From contig JAKUDP010000006.1 in NCBI GenBank assembly GCA_022570795.1, positions 2,046,001 through 2,110,000 on the forward strand: a DNA stretch of 64,000 bases, given 5' to 3'. The notes beneath the pieces are model-generated. The model worked only from the letters and a program-made list of their open reading frames with translations. It was not told the origin of the DNA and did not search any database. This document shows positions 1-11,511 of this stretch, piece by piece (the first letter of the stretch is position 1; each line of letters begins with the position of its first letter). This DNA is from Sphaerulina vaccinii. Lineage: Eukaryota; Ascomycota; Dothideomycetes; Mycosphaerellales; Mycosphaerellaceae. The translations under genes and the position numbers were made by a program.

Positions 1-1995
1 ACAGATGGCACCTCCTATGCAACGCCCACGATTGGCACGACTCCAGAGTCGTCCTTCTCCGGTGTGCCGGCTCCCATTGAGCTCAGCGGTAACGAGCACA
101 GAAGTATGGCTGGTAAGGCGACGTTCTGGGTGGACATGGAGCCCGAGCAGCTTACGGAGACAATTGCTCGGTATGCCAAAGGCAGCAGACACACACCAGA
201 GGAGTATCGGACATACTTCGAGGATGTCATTCGTCCTGAATACGAGGAGAAGCAGAAGCGTCTCGCGGCGACTAGAGGTGGTCTGCTCGCGCCATTCAGC
301 GACTCGAAGGAAGAAGAGCAAGAGCGTGGCCGGACTGCGTCGAGAGAGTTTGAACGAGGAACAGCTGTCATCATTGACTCCAAAGCTGCACAGGCGGAGA
401 ACCAGGCAGATGATGAAGCCCAGCCAAGCGAGCACGTTGAAGAGGAGCTAGTCGCATTGACGGCTCCAGAGGACGTTCCAGAGGCCGCAAGCCGCGAGCA
501 GCCTTCGGACATTGGTGTTGACTCCGCGATTGTCGCAGTGCCAGAGACGAGTGAGGAGTCGAAGCTGCCGGCCGTCGGAGACGAGCTAAGCCATATGTTG
601 AGCAACGGCAACTATGGTCTGTGGACTATGCCGAATGTTCTGGACCAACATGCTAGCATGGAGGCTGAACACGAACGCCATCAGCTCTCTGAGCGGGATA
701 GTGAGGCGAAGGCCAAGGGTGATGCCGTACAGCCGGACGTGCCAGCAGTGACAACTTCGGAAGAGAAGGTCTCACCAGCTACTACCAGCGCCGAGAGCAG
801 TTTCGGTGGCTACGTTCCTCCACGACTTTACAACCCAAGCGCTCTCGAGGATGCAATCAACTTACAGAAGGAGTTCAAGAGCTGGGAGCCCACCGGCCGT
901 GGTCGTGAGCGTCGTGCGCGCGTGTATCTGAATCCAGAGCCGAAACCAGGACTTACAGCACAGCTTCGCCACGCTGATCCTGCATTTCCAGAGCTGATGT
1001 CAAGCCGCCATGCAGTGCTAGGAGAAGGACCGGCAGCAGAAGAGCCAGATTGCCGACCTTATCAGAATGCTCCATACACCACAAGCCCAATGGAGCTCGA
1101 ACATCTCTTCGCTGAGCCCGCAGAAGGCGATCGCAGCCCACACCGCACTGTGCTCATCAGCAACATCCCAGCCAACACCATGCTGATCGACGTCCTGGAC
1201 AGCATCAAAGGCGGCAAAGTCTATTCCGCCATCTTGCTCGACACAGCTGGCATGCGCACCACTCCACCAATCGACACAAACTCCGCCCTGATAACTTTCG
1301 TTTTCGGCCGCCACGCTCGCTTCGCCGCGACCCATCACGACAACGTCCAGCTCCTCCCAACCATCTCTCGCCCCATTCCAGCTCGAGTGATGGTTGACAT
1401 ACTTCAGGACAACCTCAGCCGAGTGCTCTTCGTCTGCGATCCTCAGAAGACAATGACTCCGAAAGACGTCGCTGACCAGCTGATGAGAAACCGAGCGCAG
1501 TATCCGCTCAAGTTCGAATCTGATGGAGAGGTGCCAGGCTTGATGCTTTTCCATTACGCCAGTGTGGCTGAGGCGAAGACTGCTTGGCTGGCGGTCAATC
1601 GCGATCATACGTTCTTCGGTGGAGTGACGAAGGGGTACTACGCTGATCCATGTGGCAAGCCGATTGAGCAAGTCGAGACTGAGGAGGGTCTAGATAAGTT
1701 CGACATTCAGGCTCGAGAGCAATTGGCGTTGGAGAAGAAGCAGGGCGAGGTGCAAGCTGGAGAAGTTCGGGACAAGGGTGTTGATTACAAGAGGACCGCG
1801 ACCCGGACCTTTGTGGATGTGGATGAGGTCGATCTTCAGGCTAGAGAGCCGTTGGCGCTGGAGAAGAAGCAGGCCGAGGGGCGAGCTGGAGAAGTCCAGG
1901 TCAAGCGTGGTGGACACCAGAGGACCGAGACCTGGGGCTTTGAGACCGGCAGCGATGCGAACCGCGAGGAGGAGTCGAGAATGAATGAGGGCTGA
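1..1995 (+). CDS. RRM-like hypothetical protein, 5' partial
   Basis: The frame is open from the first base, and the first in-window start-like codon is only a GTG at 64, so the true N-terminus lies upstream. The middle is low-complexity and acidic. Around 1141-1420 there is a fold that looks like an RNA-recognition motif (RTVLISNIP at the first strand, then a helix and a SALITFVF strand), followed by a second similar block (RVLFVCDP, then GLMLFHYASVAEA). This suggests a fungal RNA-binding protein of the RRM type. The C-terminus carries two imperfect tandem copies of a charged segment, at about 1699-1815 and 1831-1941 (IQAREQLALEKKQ and LQAREPLALEKKQ). No specific orthologue is recognised. The RRM call is inference from pattern. 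Confidence 0.7.
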   Translation, partial: TDGTSYATPTIGTTPESSFSGVPAPIELSGNEHRSMAGKATFWVDMEPEQLTETIARYAKGSRHTPEEYRTYFEDVIRPEYEEKQKRLAATRGGLLAPFSDSKEEEQERGRTASREFERGTAVIIDSKAAQAENQADDEAQPSEHVEEELVALTAPEDVPEAASREQPSDIGVDSAIVAVPETSEESKLPAVGDELSHMLSNGNYGLWTMPNVLDQHASMEAEHERHQLSERDSEAKAKGDAVQPDVPAVTTSEEKVSPATTSAESSFGGYVPPRLYNPSALEDAINLQKEFKSWEPTGRGRERRARVYLNPEPKPGLTAQLRHADPAFPELMSSRHAVLGEGPAAEEPDCRPYQNAPYTTSPMELEHLFAEPAEGDRSPHRTVLISNIPANTMLIDVLDSIKGGKVYSAILLDTAGMRTTPPIDTNSALITFVFGRHARFAATHHDNVQLLPTISRPIPARVMVDILQDNLSRVLFVCDPQKTMTPKDVADQLMRNRAQYPLKFESDGEVPGLMLFHYASVAEAKTAWLAVNRDHTFFGGVTKGYYADPCGKPIEQVETEEGLDKFDIQAREQLALEKKQGEVQAGEVRDKGVDYKRTATRTFVDVDEVDLQAREPLALEKKQAEGRAGEVQVKRGGHQRTETWGFETGSDANREEESRMNEG

Positions 1996-2914
1996 TCCAT
2001 GAGCTCGAGGTACATGCTCAATCGGAGGCATGAGATGATTTCTGGCAATGTAACATTAGTTCAAGATGCAGATACGGCAGATACTCATCCTCTGCGTCAC
2101 TTTCCAACCGGTCAAGGCTTGTGCTCCTCGTGCATGAGCAGATCAAGTTTTCTTCTTGTTCTTCAACCACTCGTGGAGTGTGCTTCATATGCATGACCAA
2201 AGCATGTTTCGCCTGTATGGACCGCCTCGTGACTCAAACGTGATTGCATGACTGTGCGTCTTGAGCAGTCTGCCATCCCCGATAGCGTTTGTTGACCATG
2301 CGATAGATGTAGATGTTCGTGGTGCCAGTGTAACGTCGCTGTCATGTCGTCCGAGCAATCCCCTAGCGATCTGCTGATACTGCAGTCGACCGCGTATCAA
2401 GCTTCGCAGGTGTGACAGGTACGCGCAGAAGTGGCTCCCCGCGATCGTACCTCCATCTCGATACCGGGACGGCAGCGGTGGAACATCGTACTCTACGTGT
2501 GAGCTCGGAATGATGGAAGACGGTCGTAGGTCTGGTCAGCAAGCCTTCCTTTCTGCGTCAGTGTCCAGACCTCGCTGGTGGGCATGCTATCAGAATGATG
2601 GCGTTCATCAGCTTCGAGTCACAGCGAGATCAACGGGAGAGAGGCGAAGGACTTACCATTATACACACGAGAACAGGCATGTTTGTCACTGCGTGTGGTA
2701 GTACTGTAGATGGATCGGAGAAGTGTGGATGTGGTACTGGGACAACCTTGGTTGAACCTCAATGCTTTCAATTATTACAATTAATCAAGTGCTCATCCGT
2801 AACTCATGACCCGTAATGCCTTCTTAATGCATCTTTCCAGAATGGTACAGCCTTGTGAAAATGCCGTATCGCTTCTGCGCTTCCAAGTGATCAAACAACA
2901 ATGTGCAAGCTCTT
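1996..2914. other. Intergenic region, no gene seen
   Basis: This stretch separates the RRM-like gene from the oppositely oriented GPI-type protein gene. The short open frames on both strands lack domain-like composition and splice support. It should contain the 3' ends of both flanking genes. Confidence 0.6.
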
Positions 2915-3559
2915 TTACATCATGCCAAAGAAGGCAGCGCCGACCAGAGCGAAGATTCCGGTACCGTAGTTCTGGGCAATGCTCAAGGCGACCGCGGCGC
3001 CCGAGGTGGTGGCGGCTGGTGTAGCAGTTCCAGAAGTTGCGGATGCGCCGGTGCCAGTAGCACGGGTTGTTGCAGAGCCAGTAGTTGCGGACGAAGTGGT
3101 AGCAGTAGAGCTGCCGCCCTCAGCCTCGGTGGCATTCATAGTACCGCAGGTGACCGATTGGCATCCTGCCTGTCCATCGCGGTCGTCTGGGTGGCTGTCG
3201 ACGCAGTTTGCGATCCATTGCTCACAGATGAAGAATGGCAGAGTTTGAGTGTAGTCGGAGATGTTTGGTGAAGAGCCGTCTGTGCAGACACACTCGTATG
3301 TCAAGTTTGTCTGTCATGTGTTAGTCTCAGGCGCGTAAACTCACGCTCGTGTTGCTGAACTTACCGCGTCGCAAGTGTTGGGCGAGGCGCGGCCACCACA
3401 GATCTGTGGGCAGGCAATCGTCTGTCCACGGCACCACGACTGCTTCAGCGTGGTGGAGATCTGGCTCGCGTCGATGGTGAGGTTGCCGGAAGTCGAGTAG
3501 TTCTGCGCATTGGCGACAGCGAGCGCCGACACGGCGACGAGGAGAGTGGAGCGGAACAT
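2915..3559 (-). CDS. Cys-rich GPI-anchored surface protein (DUF7707-like)
   Basis: Two exons on the minus strand, 3559-3365 and 3310-2915, are joined across a 54-bp intron (3311-3364) with a GTAAGT donor, a CTAAC branch site and a CAG acceptor. The 196-residue product starts with a signal peptide (about 1-18). The cysteine-rich region holds 10 cysteines and includes CRGQTIACPQICGG, CDATNLTYECVC and FFICEQWIANC. A Ser/Thr/Ala-rich linker and a hydrophobic tail follow, which is the layout of a GPI-anchored cell-surface protein. The Cys spacing resembles the fungal DUF7707 family, whose function is unknown. The exon join reads smoothly through CDA-TNLTY, which supports the intron model. A role in the wall or surface is inference. 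Confidence 0.8.
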
Positions 3560-4701
3560 GTTTGGTGGTGGCTTTGTGGTAGTTGGTATCTGTGAACCAG
3601 GAAGATGGTTAGCTTTCTGGCGCGAACAAGGTCTGCGAAGAGGTTCGTTGCCACGCGAGATGTGGGCCTCAATGGTAAGCGACGTACCTTTCAGTGGCGA
3701 TGAGACACTGCTGTATCAATGGATCGATGCCTGGTTCTGATGAGTCTGGTTGTTTGTGGTCGTGGTGAAGATGCTTGAAGGAGGAAGATCAAGTCGAGCG
3801 GATGTTGGAAAGAGGTGCGAGCGCCTGCCTCTTCGTTTTATCTTGCAAGCGTTGCTATGGAGCTCGGACGCACTTTCTACCCAGCCAGCATTGGCCGTAG
3901 CGCGAACTATAAGCTATCTGCGGGACTGCCCACGCCGACCAGATAACAGTTTCACACTTACAACAGCGTCAGTTTCTTCGTAGGACGATGCGATCGTGGC
4001 AGTGTAGACCGCTTGTACTTGACGGCTGCTTCCATGCTGCTTTCCTCCATTCCAACGCGTGCGTTGCTGGGAGAAAGAGCTGTACAGCAAAGCTTGGAAA
4101 TCGTGCAGACAGATCTCGCCGCGACTAGCGCATCCGTATCAAGTTAAGCGCGGCTCTGCTACCTTGCTTGTGAAGACGAACATGCATTTCCACCTCGAAT
4201 TGATTGGCCGTTGCTTTCACAAAGTATACCAACAGCAGCTTCCAACACCTCGGCCAGTGGCTGTAGCTTCACGTCCACCTCACTCTTTTGCTCTTTTGCT
4301 CTTTTGTCAAGATTGTGGCAAGAAGCAGGAACTCGTGTTGCCACTGTCAGAAAGTTGCGCGTTGGTTGCTTCCGAGGACGCCGAGAGCTCTAAACAGGGC
4401 AGTATCACAGTAGTGCCACTGCATAAGCCGCTCACCCGTCTGTCGGGTCAACGACGAGGTCTCACAGTAACATGAGTCAGGCCAGTACTCTGGCAGAGAT
4501 ACTAGAGAGTAAGTTGCTCAAGAAGAGACGTATTCACTTCATATGTGAAGATCACAAGCGAGCATGTGAATTTCTTGATGATCGCACGCCGATCTTAACT
4601 CATCGCAGAGCAGAACGCTTGATCTGTGCGCCTTCGGACAATTCTTCCGACTTCACGACAACGACATTTTAACACCATCAAGATAACAACACGACTTCGA
4701 C
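3560..4701. other. Divergent intergenic region
   Basis: It separates the minus-strand surface-protein gene from the plus-strand NAD synthetase gene and should hold both promoters. A 138-codon open frame at 4059-4475 has no recognisable composition and is not called. A short tandem run of a TCTTTTGC-type unit lies near 4281-4305. Confidence 0.5.
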
Positions 4702-6992
4702 ATGACGCGGAAGTGTATCCTCGCGACGTCGCAGCTGAATCAGCATGTACTGGACTACGACGGAAATCGGTAAGTCTCCATCAGGTTGGAAGAGCCAAGA
4801 CGTTCAAAGTGCTTTGCCTAAGCTGTACTTCTATCGAAACTTAAAGAGACATTAAAGACACATCATGTCGTTGAATTGGCCAGAAATAAGCTGATCGAAC
4901 ATCTTCCAGCGACCGCATAATCGAAGCTATCAAGACTGCCAAAGCTGCTGGTGCGAGCCTGATATTGACCCCAGAACTATGTATTCCTGGCTATGGACTA
5001 CTCGATCACTTCCTTGAGTTGGACGTCTTCAACCATTCCTGGGATATCGTCGCAGAGATCATCTCACACTCAGAATGTCAAGACATCATTATCGACCTAG
5101 GACTTCCGGTCAAGCACAGAGATATAGCTTTCAATGCACGAGTTGTTGCTGTCAATGGCGAAGTGCTTGCCATTCGGCCAAAGCTTGACCTGTGCAACGA
5201 TGGGAACTACCGGGAGATGCGATACTTCTCAGGATGGCCAAGACAACGCGCAGTAGAAGACTACATTCTGCCCGAAGTCATCTCCAACCTGCCAAGACAG
5301 CAGCGAAAGACGCGTATCGGCGAGGTCGTCTTCGAGACCAACGACAATGCATCCTTTGCATCAGAGACGTGCGAGGAGCTGTGGACTCCAGACTCACCTC
5401 ATGCCCTCTACTCACTTGCTGGCATCGAGATCGTGCTCAACTCCAGCGGCAGTCATCACGAACTCCGCAAGCTGGACACACGCATCAACCTGATCAAGGA
5501 GGCGACTGCCAAGACTGGCGGTGTATACATGTACTCTAATCAGCGCGGATGTGATGGCGATAGGCTTTACTACGACGGCTGCGCTCTCATACTCAACTCT
5601 GGTAATGTTCTCAAGCAGGGACCGCAGTTCTCACTTCGCGACGTGGAGGTGGTGACTGCGACAGTAGACCTGGACGAGATCTGGCCGTTCAGGACATCGA
5701 AGAGTCGTGGGTTGCAGGCAAACAACAACGAAAGAGTACACATGTTGGAGCGAATACATGTCCCTTTCGATCTGGTCTCAGGACGCAAATACCTGTTATC
5801 GAAATTGACGCCTGCAATAAAGGAGAAGTACCACCTCCCAGAAGAAGAAGTTGCTTACTCACCTGCTTGCTGGATGTGGGACTATCTTCGCCGCTCTAGG
5901 GCTGCTGGCTTCCTAGTCCCACTCAGTGGTGGTATTGACAGCTGTGCCACTGCTACGATCGTCTTCAGCATGTGCCGGATGGTGGTCGCAGCGATCAAGG
6001 AAGGTAACGAGACAGTCATCGCAGACGCCACACGTCTGTGCAATGGACAAGATGTGAAGAGCCTGACTGCCGAACAATTCTGCAATAACATCTTCATCAC
6101 GACATTCATGGGCATGAAAGAGCAGTCCTCTACCGAGACCCGCACCCGTGCTAAAGACCTCGCCAAAGCCATCGGATCTCACCACATCGACACCAACATC
6201 GATCCAATGGTCACCGCCCTACGAACACTGGTCGGAGAGATCATCGACAAGAAACCAGAATTCAAAGTTCACGGCGGCACCAACACTGAAAACCTCGCAC
6301 TACAGAACTTCCAATCCCGATCACGCATGATTCTAGCATACGCTCTCGGCCAACTGGTTCCCTGGTCGCTGTCCAAACCTGGTGGACTACTCATACTCGG
6401 ATCAGCAAATGTCGACGAATGCCTTCGAGGCTATCTCACAAAATACGACTGCTCATCCGCAGACATCAACCCCATTGGCGGAATCTCAAAAACAGATCTC
6501 AAGCGCTTCATAGGATGGGCGCAGACAAACTTTGACTTGCCGATTTTGGGTGAATTCCTGGACGCAGTGCCAACCGCAGAGCTCGAGCCCATCACAAACG
6601 ACTACGTCCAGTCCGACGAAGCCGATATGGGCTTCACATACGACCAACTCTCCACTCTCGGCCGTTACCGCAAGACCTACAAGCTAGGTATGGTGGGCAT
6701 GTGGGAACGTCTCGTAGTGGAGTGGGCCGACCATATGACTCCAAGACAAGTCTATGAGAAAGTCAGAAGTTTCCACTACTATTATGCTATTAATCGGCAT
6801 AAGATGACTACTATGACTCCTGGATTGTATCTGGAATCATACACTCCCGATGACAACAGATTTGATCTACGACCTTTCTTGTACCCGACCTTTACGTTTG
6901 AGCATCGAAAGATCGAGAGCATGCTTGAGGAGATGGAGAAGGGTGAGATCACGAAGTGTGGGGAGGAGGTGAATGGCGAGGAGGTGGATTAG
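4702..6992 (+). CDS. QNS1: Glutamine-dependent NAD+ synthetase
   Basis: This enzyme makes NAD+ from deamido-NAD+, ATP and glutamine, the last step of both de novo and salvage NAD synthesis. Exon 1 (4702-4769) joins exon 2 (4910-6992) across a 140-bp intron with GTAAGT and TTCCAG signals. The join reads DYDGN-RDRIIEAI, as in the family. The 716-residue product is close to yeast Qns1 in length. The N-terminal nitrilase-type glutaminase shows the Glu-Lys-Cys triad at E45 (TPELCIPGYG), K114 (IRPKLDL) and about C177 (ETCEELW). The C-terminal synthetase has the P-loop SGGIDS at about 362-367 and the family blocks GTNTENLALQN and LGSANVDECLRGY. No defects are seen. It converges on the monooxygenase gene, 132 bp away. 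Confidence 0.96.
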
Positions 6993-7124
6993 TGGTCACC
7001 ATTTCGACCATTAGCAAAGCTCTGAAAGGCACGATGCATCGTCCGAGTGGATGCGGAATCGAGACGACTGCAGAGGTACCAGGCAGAATCATGAGTTGGA
7101 GCATTTGAGATATCATACCTCCAC

Positions 7125-8511
7125 TCATACTCTAGCATAAATACTATCAAACTCCTCCTCAGCAATCTTCATGACATCCTGTCCATAGATGATTTTTTGA
7201 ACATCCGCGTCTGCCCACTTGTCAGGCACAGCACCCTTTCCTCCCTCAGCTCTCAATTTCGCAAACTCCTCATCTCGTTTCTTCTTAGCTGCTCCATCGC
7301 CCAGATGTAGTGATCGTCCACTGTCCGCGGCCAGCTCCACGAGCTTGTACGCACGCTCTCGTCTCACTTCCTCGTACACTTTAAGTGCTTTGTTGATAGC
7401 TTCGGAACTAACTTCAGGTAATTTGCTGAGTACGACAGATAAAAGAGCACCGTCTTCAATAGCCTGCGCCGCCCCCTGCGCAAGATGTGGTAAAGTCGGA
7501 TGACAAGCATCCCCCACCAAAGCCACACTCTCATTCACCCAAGTCGGCAGAGGTTCATGAACTCTTAGCTTCCATTCACAAACTTCTCCATCAGGCACGA
7601 GATCCAACATTCTCTTGACTTTCGGACAAAAGTCATCAAAAACGTTTAACATTTCCGGTTTACTTCCTTTGGTCGTATAGGTCGCGGAAGGCGCTGAAGC
7701 GAAATTCTTGTCGGGTTGAACTGTGCTGAGGTTGTAGATTTGGTTCGCTGAGACTGGATAGGCGATGATGTGGCGTTTTTCTCCAATCCACCTCGTTACG
7801 CATTCTCCATCTATGAGTTCGAGTAATTCCGGATCGTCTTTCATTTGTTCGCGGGTCAACATGATTCGGTAGGCGGCTTGGCCTGTGTCGATGATTTTGG
7901 CGTCGATTTTGAGGAGGCGGAGCATTTGGTCTCGGACGACGGATTTTACGCCGTCGGAGGCGAGGAGGACATCGCAGGAGATTTCTTGAGGTTGGCCGTC
8001 TCGTGGGGTGATGAGTGCCGTGGGTTTCGGTCCCCAGGACTTGACTTCTGTGGCTTGCATGCGGAAGTGGAACTTGATCGACTTCTGTTTCTTACATCCT
8101 TCGTACATTGAGCCTGCGAGGGAGGAGCGATGGCCGACCATATGGGGATACTGATATGTGGACCTCACGTACTTGAGATCAACATGGCCGAGTTCTTCGT
8201 CTGTTGAGCCTTGTCTGATTGAGGTTTCTTTGAGGTCTACGGCTTCCTTTTCGATGTCAGACCAGACGCCTAGACGGTCCAGGATGCGAGCCATGTTGGG
8301 TGCCAGCTGGATTCCTGCGCCGACGAAACCAAGATTCGAAGCTGTTTCGTAGACGTCGATGTTCTTAAAGCCTTTTTGAGCGCAGGCTAGAGCTGTGGCG
8401 AGACCGCCCATTCCTGGAGAGGTGTCAGGTTTGTCTTTGTGAGAAGGGTGTGGAGGACTTGCCTGCGCCCAGGATGACTATGTGTAAGTCGAGGACGTCC
8501 ATTGGTGCCAT
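7125..8511 (-). CDS. FAD-dependent monooxygenase, salicylate-hydroxylase-like
   Basis: Exon 1 (8511-8463) joins exon 2 (8413-7125) across a 49-bp intron that starts GCAAGT instead of GT and ends CCAG. Only this join restores the Rossmann motif GAGMGG (about residues 15-20). The 445-residue protein has the three marks of class A flavoprotein hydroxylases: the N-terminal GxGxxG for the ADP part of FAD, a DG-type block (LLASDGVKSVVRD), and the GD block GDACHPTLPHLAQGAAQAIE. The closest general type is the salicylate/3-hydroxybenzoate 6-hydroxylase group, which hydroxylates aromatic acids with NAD(P)H. The true substrate cannot be read from the sequence. There is no signal peptide, so it is probably cytosolic. 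Confidence 0.88.
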
Positions 8512-9334
8512 GTTTGATGTTCTGCCTTTAGTGGAAGTAAGCTAGGAAGTGCTATAAGGAAATCAAAGATGGCTGTAAGAAGAGCTTCAGAGCCTATAAG
8601 AAACAGTAGAATAGTAGATGAGGTCTTCATATATCCATACTCCACCTTGTAGTCGTAAAAGTCCACCGGCAAGTAGTTGGAACCGCTAATGACTTGATCC
8701 GGCAGAAGACTTCGGTCCAAATGAAGTCAGAGCTAAACCTGTTGCTGACCTAGCGGCAGTGGGCGGAGTGTTTGACGGGGGCAATTGGTTACGACTGGCC
8801 TACTCAAGCAGAGCTCCTCCCCCATGTTGGTGGTCGCCTCACTTCGGCCGATGGAAGCTGCAAGAATCGGACTTTGCATGTGACGACTCTTCAGACGCCT
8901 CCAGCGATCACTGGCTTCCTGAATGTGTGCTCCGATGATTCGCACGTCGTTCATCGCTCCAAGGCGGCCTTTGCCCCACGAAGACAGCTCTCCAGGTCGC
9001 GAAAAGCTTCGCGTCGAAGGCTGGAGGTGGCTGCGGCATCGGACATGGCTGTTTTCTTGTTGGTCGAGCCAGGCCAGGCTCCTTCAGCTTCCAGCTTCAC
9101 CATGTACCCCATTCCTTCGTCGTGAATGAATGAGGGCTTGGGCAGATCTTATACCACAGTCGACATGTCGTCGCAGAACTTTCCTTCACGGAGTTCTGAG
9201 AAAGGAGCCGGCTACTTCTCGTCCGGCAGGCTTCGGAGTGATGTCAGAGTCGACAATGTTTTCCTCAAGAGCTGCTGATCAGAAACACTCATATCCTGAG
9301 CAACTGACGAGGAATTGGGATTGATAGAAGAAAG
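8512..9334. other. Divergent intergenic region, no gene seen
   Basis: Sequence between the monooxygenase gene (minus) and the alternative NADH dehydrogenase gene (plus). Open frames here are short and overlap the first exon or have atypical composition. It should contain both promoters. Confidence 0.5.
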
Positions 9335-10852
9335 ATGTTGTGTCTTCGACGACGAACGCTGGGTGGACTGACATGTCACGCCACACGGACTGCCATCACC
9401 CAAAAACGCTTCCTCTCCATACAGCAACTCGACGAACAACGAAAAGACCGCGAAAGAATCGTCATCTTGGGCTCAGGCTGGGGAGGTTTCACACTCTCTC
9501 GCTCGTTGAACCCACGAAAGTACCAAATCGTAATCGTCTCACCACGCTCATACTTCGTCTTCACACCTCTCTTAGCAGGAACATCAGTCGGAACACTCGA
9601 ATTCCGAACAACGATAGAACCGAATCGAGACTTTAGGGCGAGGAAATATGGCGCCGACTTCTTTCAAGGATGGGCGGATCAGGTCGATTTCGAGAAGAAG
9701 ACGTTGACGATAGAGGAGGCTGTGGAGGATCCGCTGGCGAGTAGAGCGTTGACGGGGAGTAAACATGAGGGTAAATCTGATGAGCAAAGAGGGCAGGAAG
9801 TGGAGGTTGAGAAGAAGAAGGGAGAGTTGTTCCAATTGAACTACGATAAACTGGTCTGCACCGTAGGATGTTATGCTCAAACGTTCAACACACCCGGAGT
9901 GAAAGAGTACGCTTACTTCCTGAAAGACGTTGGAGATGCCAGACGGATACGCAATCGCCTTCTCTCATGCTTCGAAGTCGCGGCGTTACCTACAACGAGC
10001 GAGGAGATGAAGCGCACATATCTCAATTTCGCGGTAGTAGGCGGAGGTCCTACTGGAATCGAATGGAGCGCAGAGCTATACGATATGGTTCACGAAGATA
10101 TGCGTCGACTATACCCCGAGCTCATACCTTATGTGAACATCACAGTCTACGACGTAGCAGACAAAGTCCTCGGAATGTTCGACGAATCGCTATCGAAATA
10201 CGCCATGAAAACTTTCGCTCGCCAGGGAATCAATATCAAGACTTCGCATCACATCGAAGAGCTCCGACGAGGCGTACCAAAAGCAAAAGAAGGCGCATAT
10301 CCTGCTGTTAAAGATGCTTCAGCACTGTATACCCTCAAAGTGAAAGAAGAAGGCGAAATCGGCGTAGGAATGGTCGTCTGGTCTACAGGTCTCTTAGCCA
10401 ATCCTTTCGTCCAGAATGCTCTACAAGATAAAGTCAAGAAACATGATCGCAGTGGTAGTATCCTTACCAATGGACGTCTACAAGCCAAAGACAAGAATGA
10501 CCAGCCTATCAAAGACGTCTACGCCCTCGGAGACTGCGCTATACTAGAGGGGACAGCATATCCGGCTACTGCACAAGTCGCGAGTCAGAAAGCTGTTTGG
10601 CTTGCTAAGCGATTGAATAAAGGAGACATCGAGAATCAAGAGTTCACGTATAAGAATCTTGGAGTGATGGCTTATATCGGGAATCAAAAAGCTATTCTTG
10701 AAGGCAGCGGAGCAAACATCTCGGGGAGGATAGCCTGGCTCATTTGGAGAGGTGCTTATTTGACCAAGACTGTGAGCTGGAGAAACAAGATCTTGATACC
10801 TATATACTGGAGCATCAATTGGCTGTTTGGTCGCGATATCAGTAGATTCTAG
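9335..10852 (+). CDS. Alternative (type II) NADH:ubiquinone oxidoreductase
   Basis: A single-exon gene of 505 residues. Type II NADH dehydrogenases pass electrons from NADH to ubiquinone at the mitochondrial inner membrane without pumping protons. An Arg-rich, acid-poor N-terminus (about 1-30) looks like a mitochondrial presequence. The first dinucleotide-binding motif, GSGWGG, is at 46-51 and the second, GGGPTG, at about 236-241. Other family blocks are SPRSYFVFTPLLAGTSVGT, DKLVCTVGC and ALGDCA near the C-terminal FAD site. A charged insert (about 130-165, rich in Glu, Lys and Gly) lies between the first conserved blocks, as in many fungal NDE proteins. No EF-hand is visible. Whether it faces the matrix or the intermembrane space cannot be read. 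Confidence 0.93.
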   Translation: MLCLRRRTLGGLTCHATRTAITQKRFLSIQQLDEQRKDRERIVILGSGWGGFTLSRSLNPRKYQIVIVSPRSYFVFTPLLAGTSVGTLEFRTTIEPNRDFRARKYGADFFQGWADQVDFEKKTLTIEEAVEDPLASRALTGSKHEGKSDEQRGQEVEVEKKKGELFQLNYDKLVCTVGCYAQTFNTPGVKEYAYFLKDVGDARRIRNRLLSCFEVAALPTTSEEMKRTYLNFAVVGGGPTGIEWSAELYDMVHEDMRRLYPELIPYVNITVYDVADKVLGMFDESLSKYAMKTFARQGINIKTSHHIEELRRGVPKAKEGAYPAVKDASALYTLKVKEEGEIGVGMVVWSTGLLANPFVQNALQDKVKKHDRSGSILTNGRLQAKDKNDQPIKDVYALGDCAILEGTAYPATAQVASQKAVWLAKRLNKGDIENQEFTYKNLGVMAYIGNQKAILEGSGANISGRIAWLIWRGAYLTKTVSWRNKILIPIYWSINWLFGRDISRF

Positions 10853-11010
10853 ATATTACTGGAAGAGGAAGGGACAGACAGAACCTGGAACAGACTTCTT
10901 CACTTCACAATGGCCCCCGAGATCTGCTCGTCCTCAAGCAAACATGTCAAGGACTATCATATCAGGAACGATCAACGACCTATCGCTCGTCACTCAACAA
11001 TTTCAGCACC

Positions 11011-11511
11011 ATGTCAGACGACCGCAACTACATCCCAATAGTCGCAGGCACCGTGCTCGCTTTCGGCGCTGTTGTCCTGCTTGGACGACTAAGGAACAAT
11101 CAGCATCCAGCTGAGGCCCCGACACCAATAACGACAGCTGCAATGGCTGGCTTCGCGAAGGCTTTCACTACGCCTAACATAAGCGCTCCTTCAGCAAAAC
11201 GTTCGAAGATCACCGCGCCAGGTCCCGCGAAGACGACACTCAGCCCAACTAGAGCCGAACGTCTCGCACAACTGACCTCTGAACCTATCGTGCGAACCGC
11301 ACCTCCTCAACGAGCTCGATCTCCTGAATACGGTTGGCCTAACTACGATGGCTATGCAGCTGAGGACGACCGAGGACAACTTCACTATGACGACGACCCG
11401 GGACCATTTAGCCATATACCTGGTGTCTGCAGCTCTTGTGGCGATGGCGGAGGTCCTCTACTGCCGATGCCTAACCAGGGTGGCATTGGGTTGAGTATGT
11501 GGTTTATTTGA
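11011..11511 (+). CDS. Small single-pass membrane protein, unknown
   Basis: This 166-residue frame opens with an ATG and a short polar N-terminus. One hydrophobic segment (about 7-25, IPIVAGTVLAFGAVVLLG) is followed by a basic residue cluster. The rest is Pro/Ala/Ser-rich and probably disordered, ending in a Gly-rich stretch with a CSSCGDGGG motif. The family is not recognised. The single membrane span followed by a disordered tail suggests a small anchored protein. It starts 158 bp after the NADH dehydrogenase on the same strand. It could alternatively be part of a longer spliced gene, but no clear splice sites extend it. Confidence 0.55.
   Translation: MSDDRNYIPIVAGTVLAFGAVVLLGRLRNNQHPAEAPTPITTAAMAGFAKAFTTPNISAPSAKRSKITAPGPAKTTLSPTRAERLAQLTSEPIVRTAPPQRARSPEYGWPNYDGYAAEDDRGQLHYDDDPGPFSHIPGVCSSCGDGGGPLLPMPNQGGIGLSMWFI

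Noticed and set aside
4059..4475. 138-codon frame upstream of the NAD synthetase gene
   Set aside because: No domain, signal peptide or splice support, and composition typical of a chance frame.
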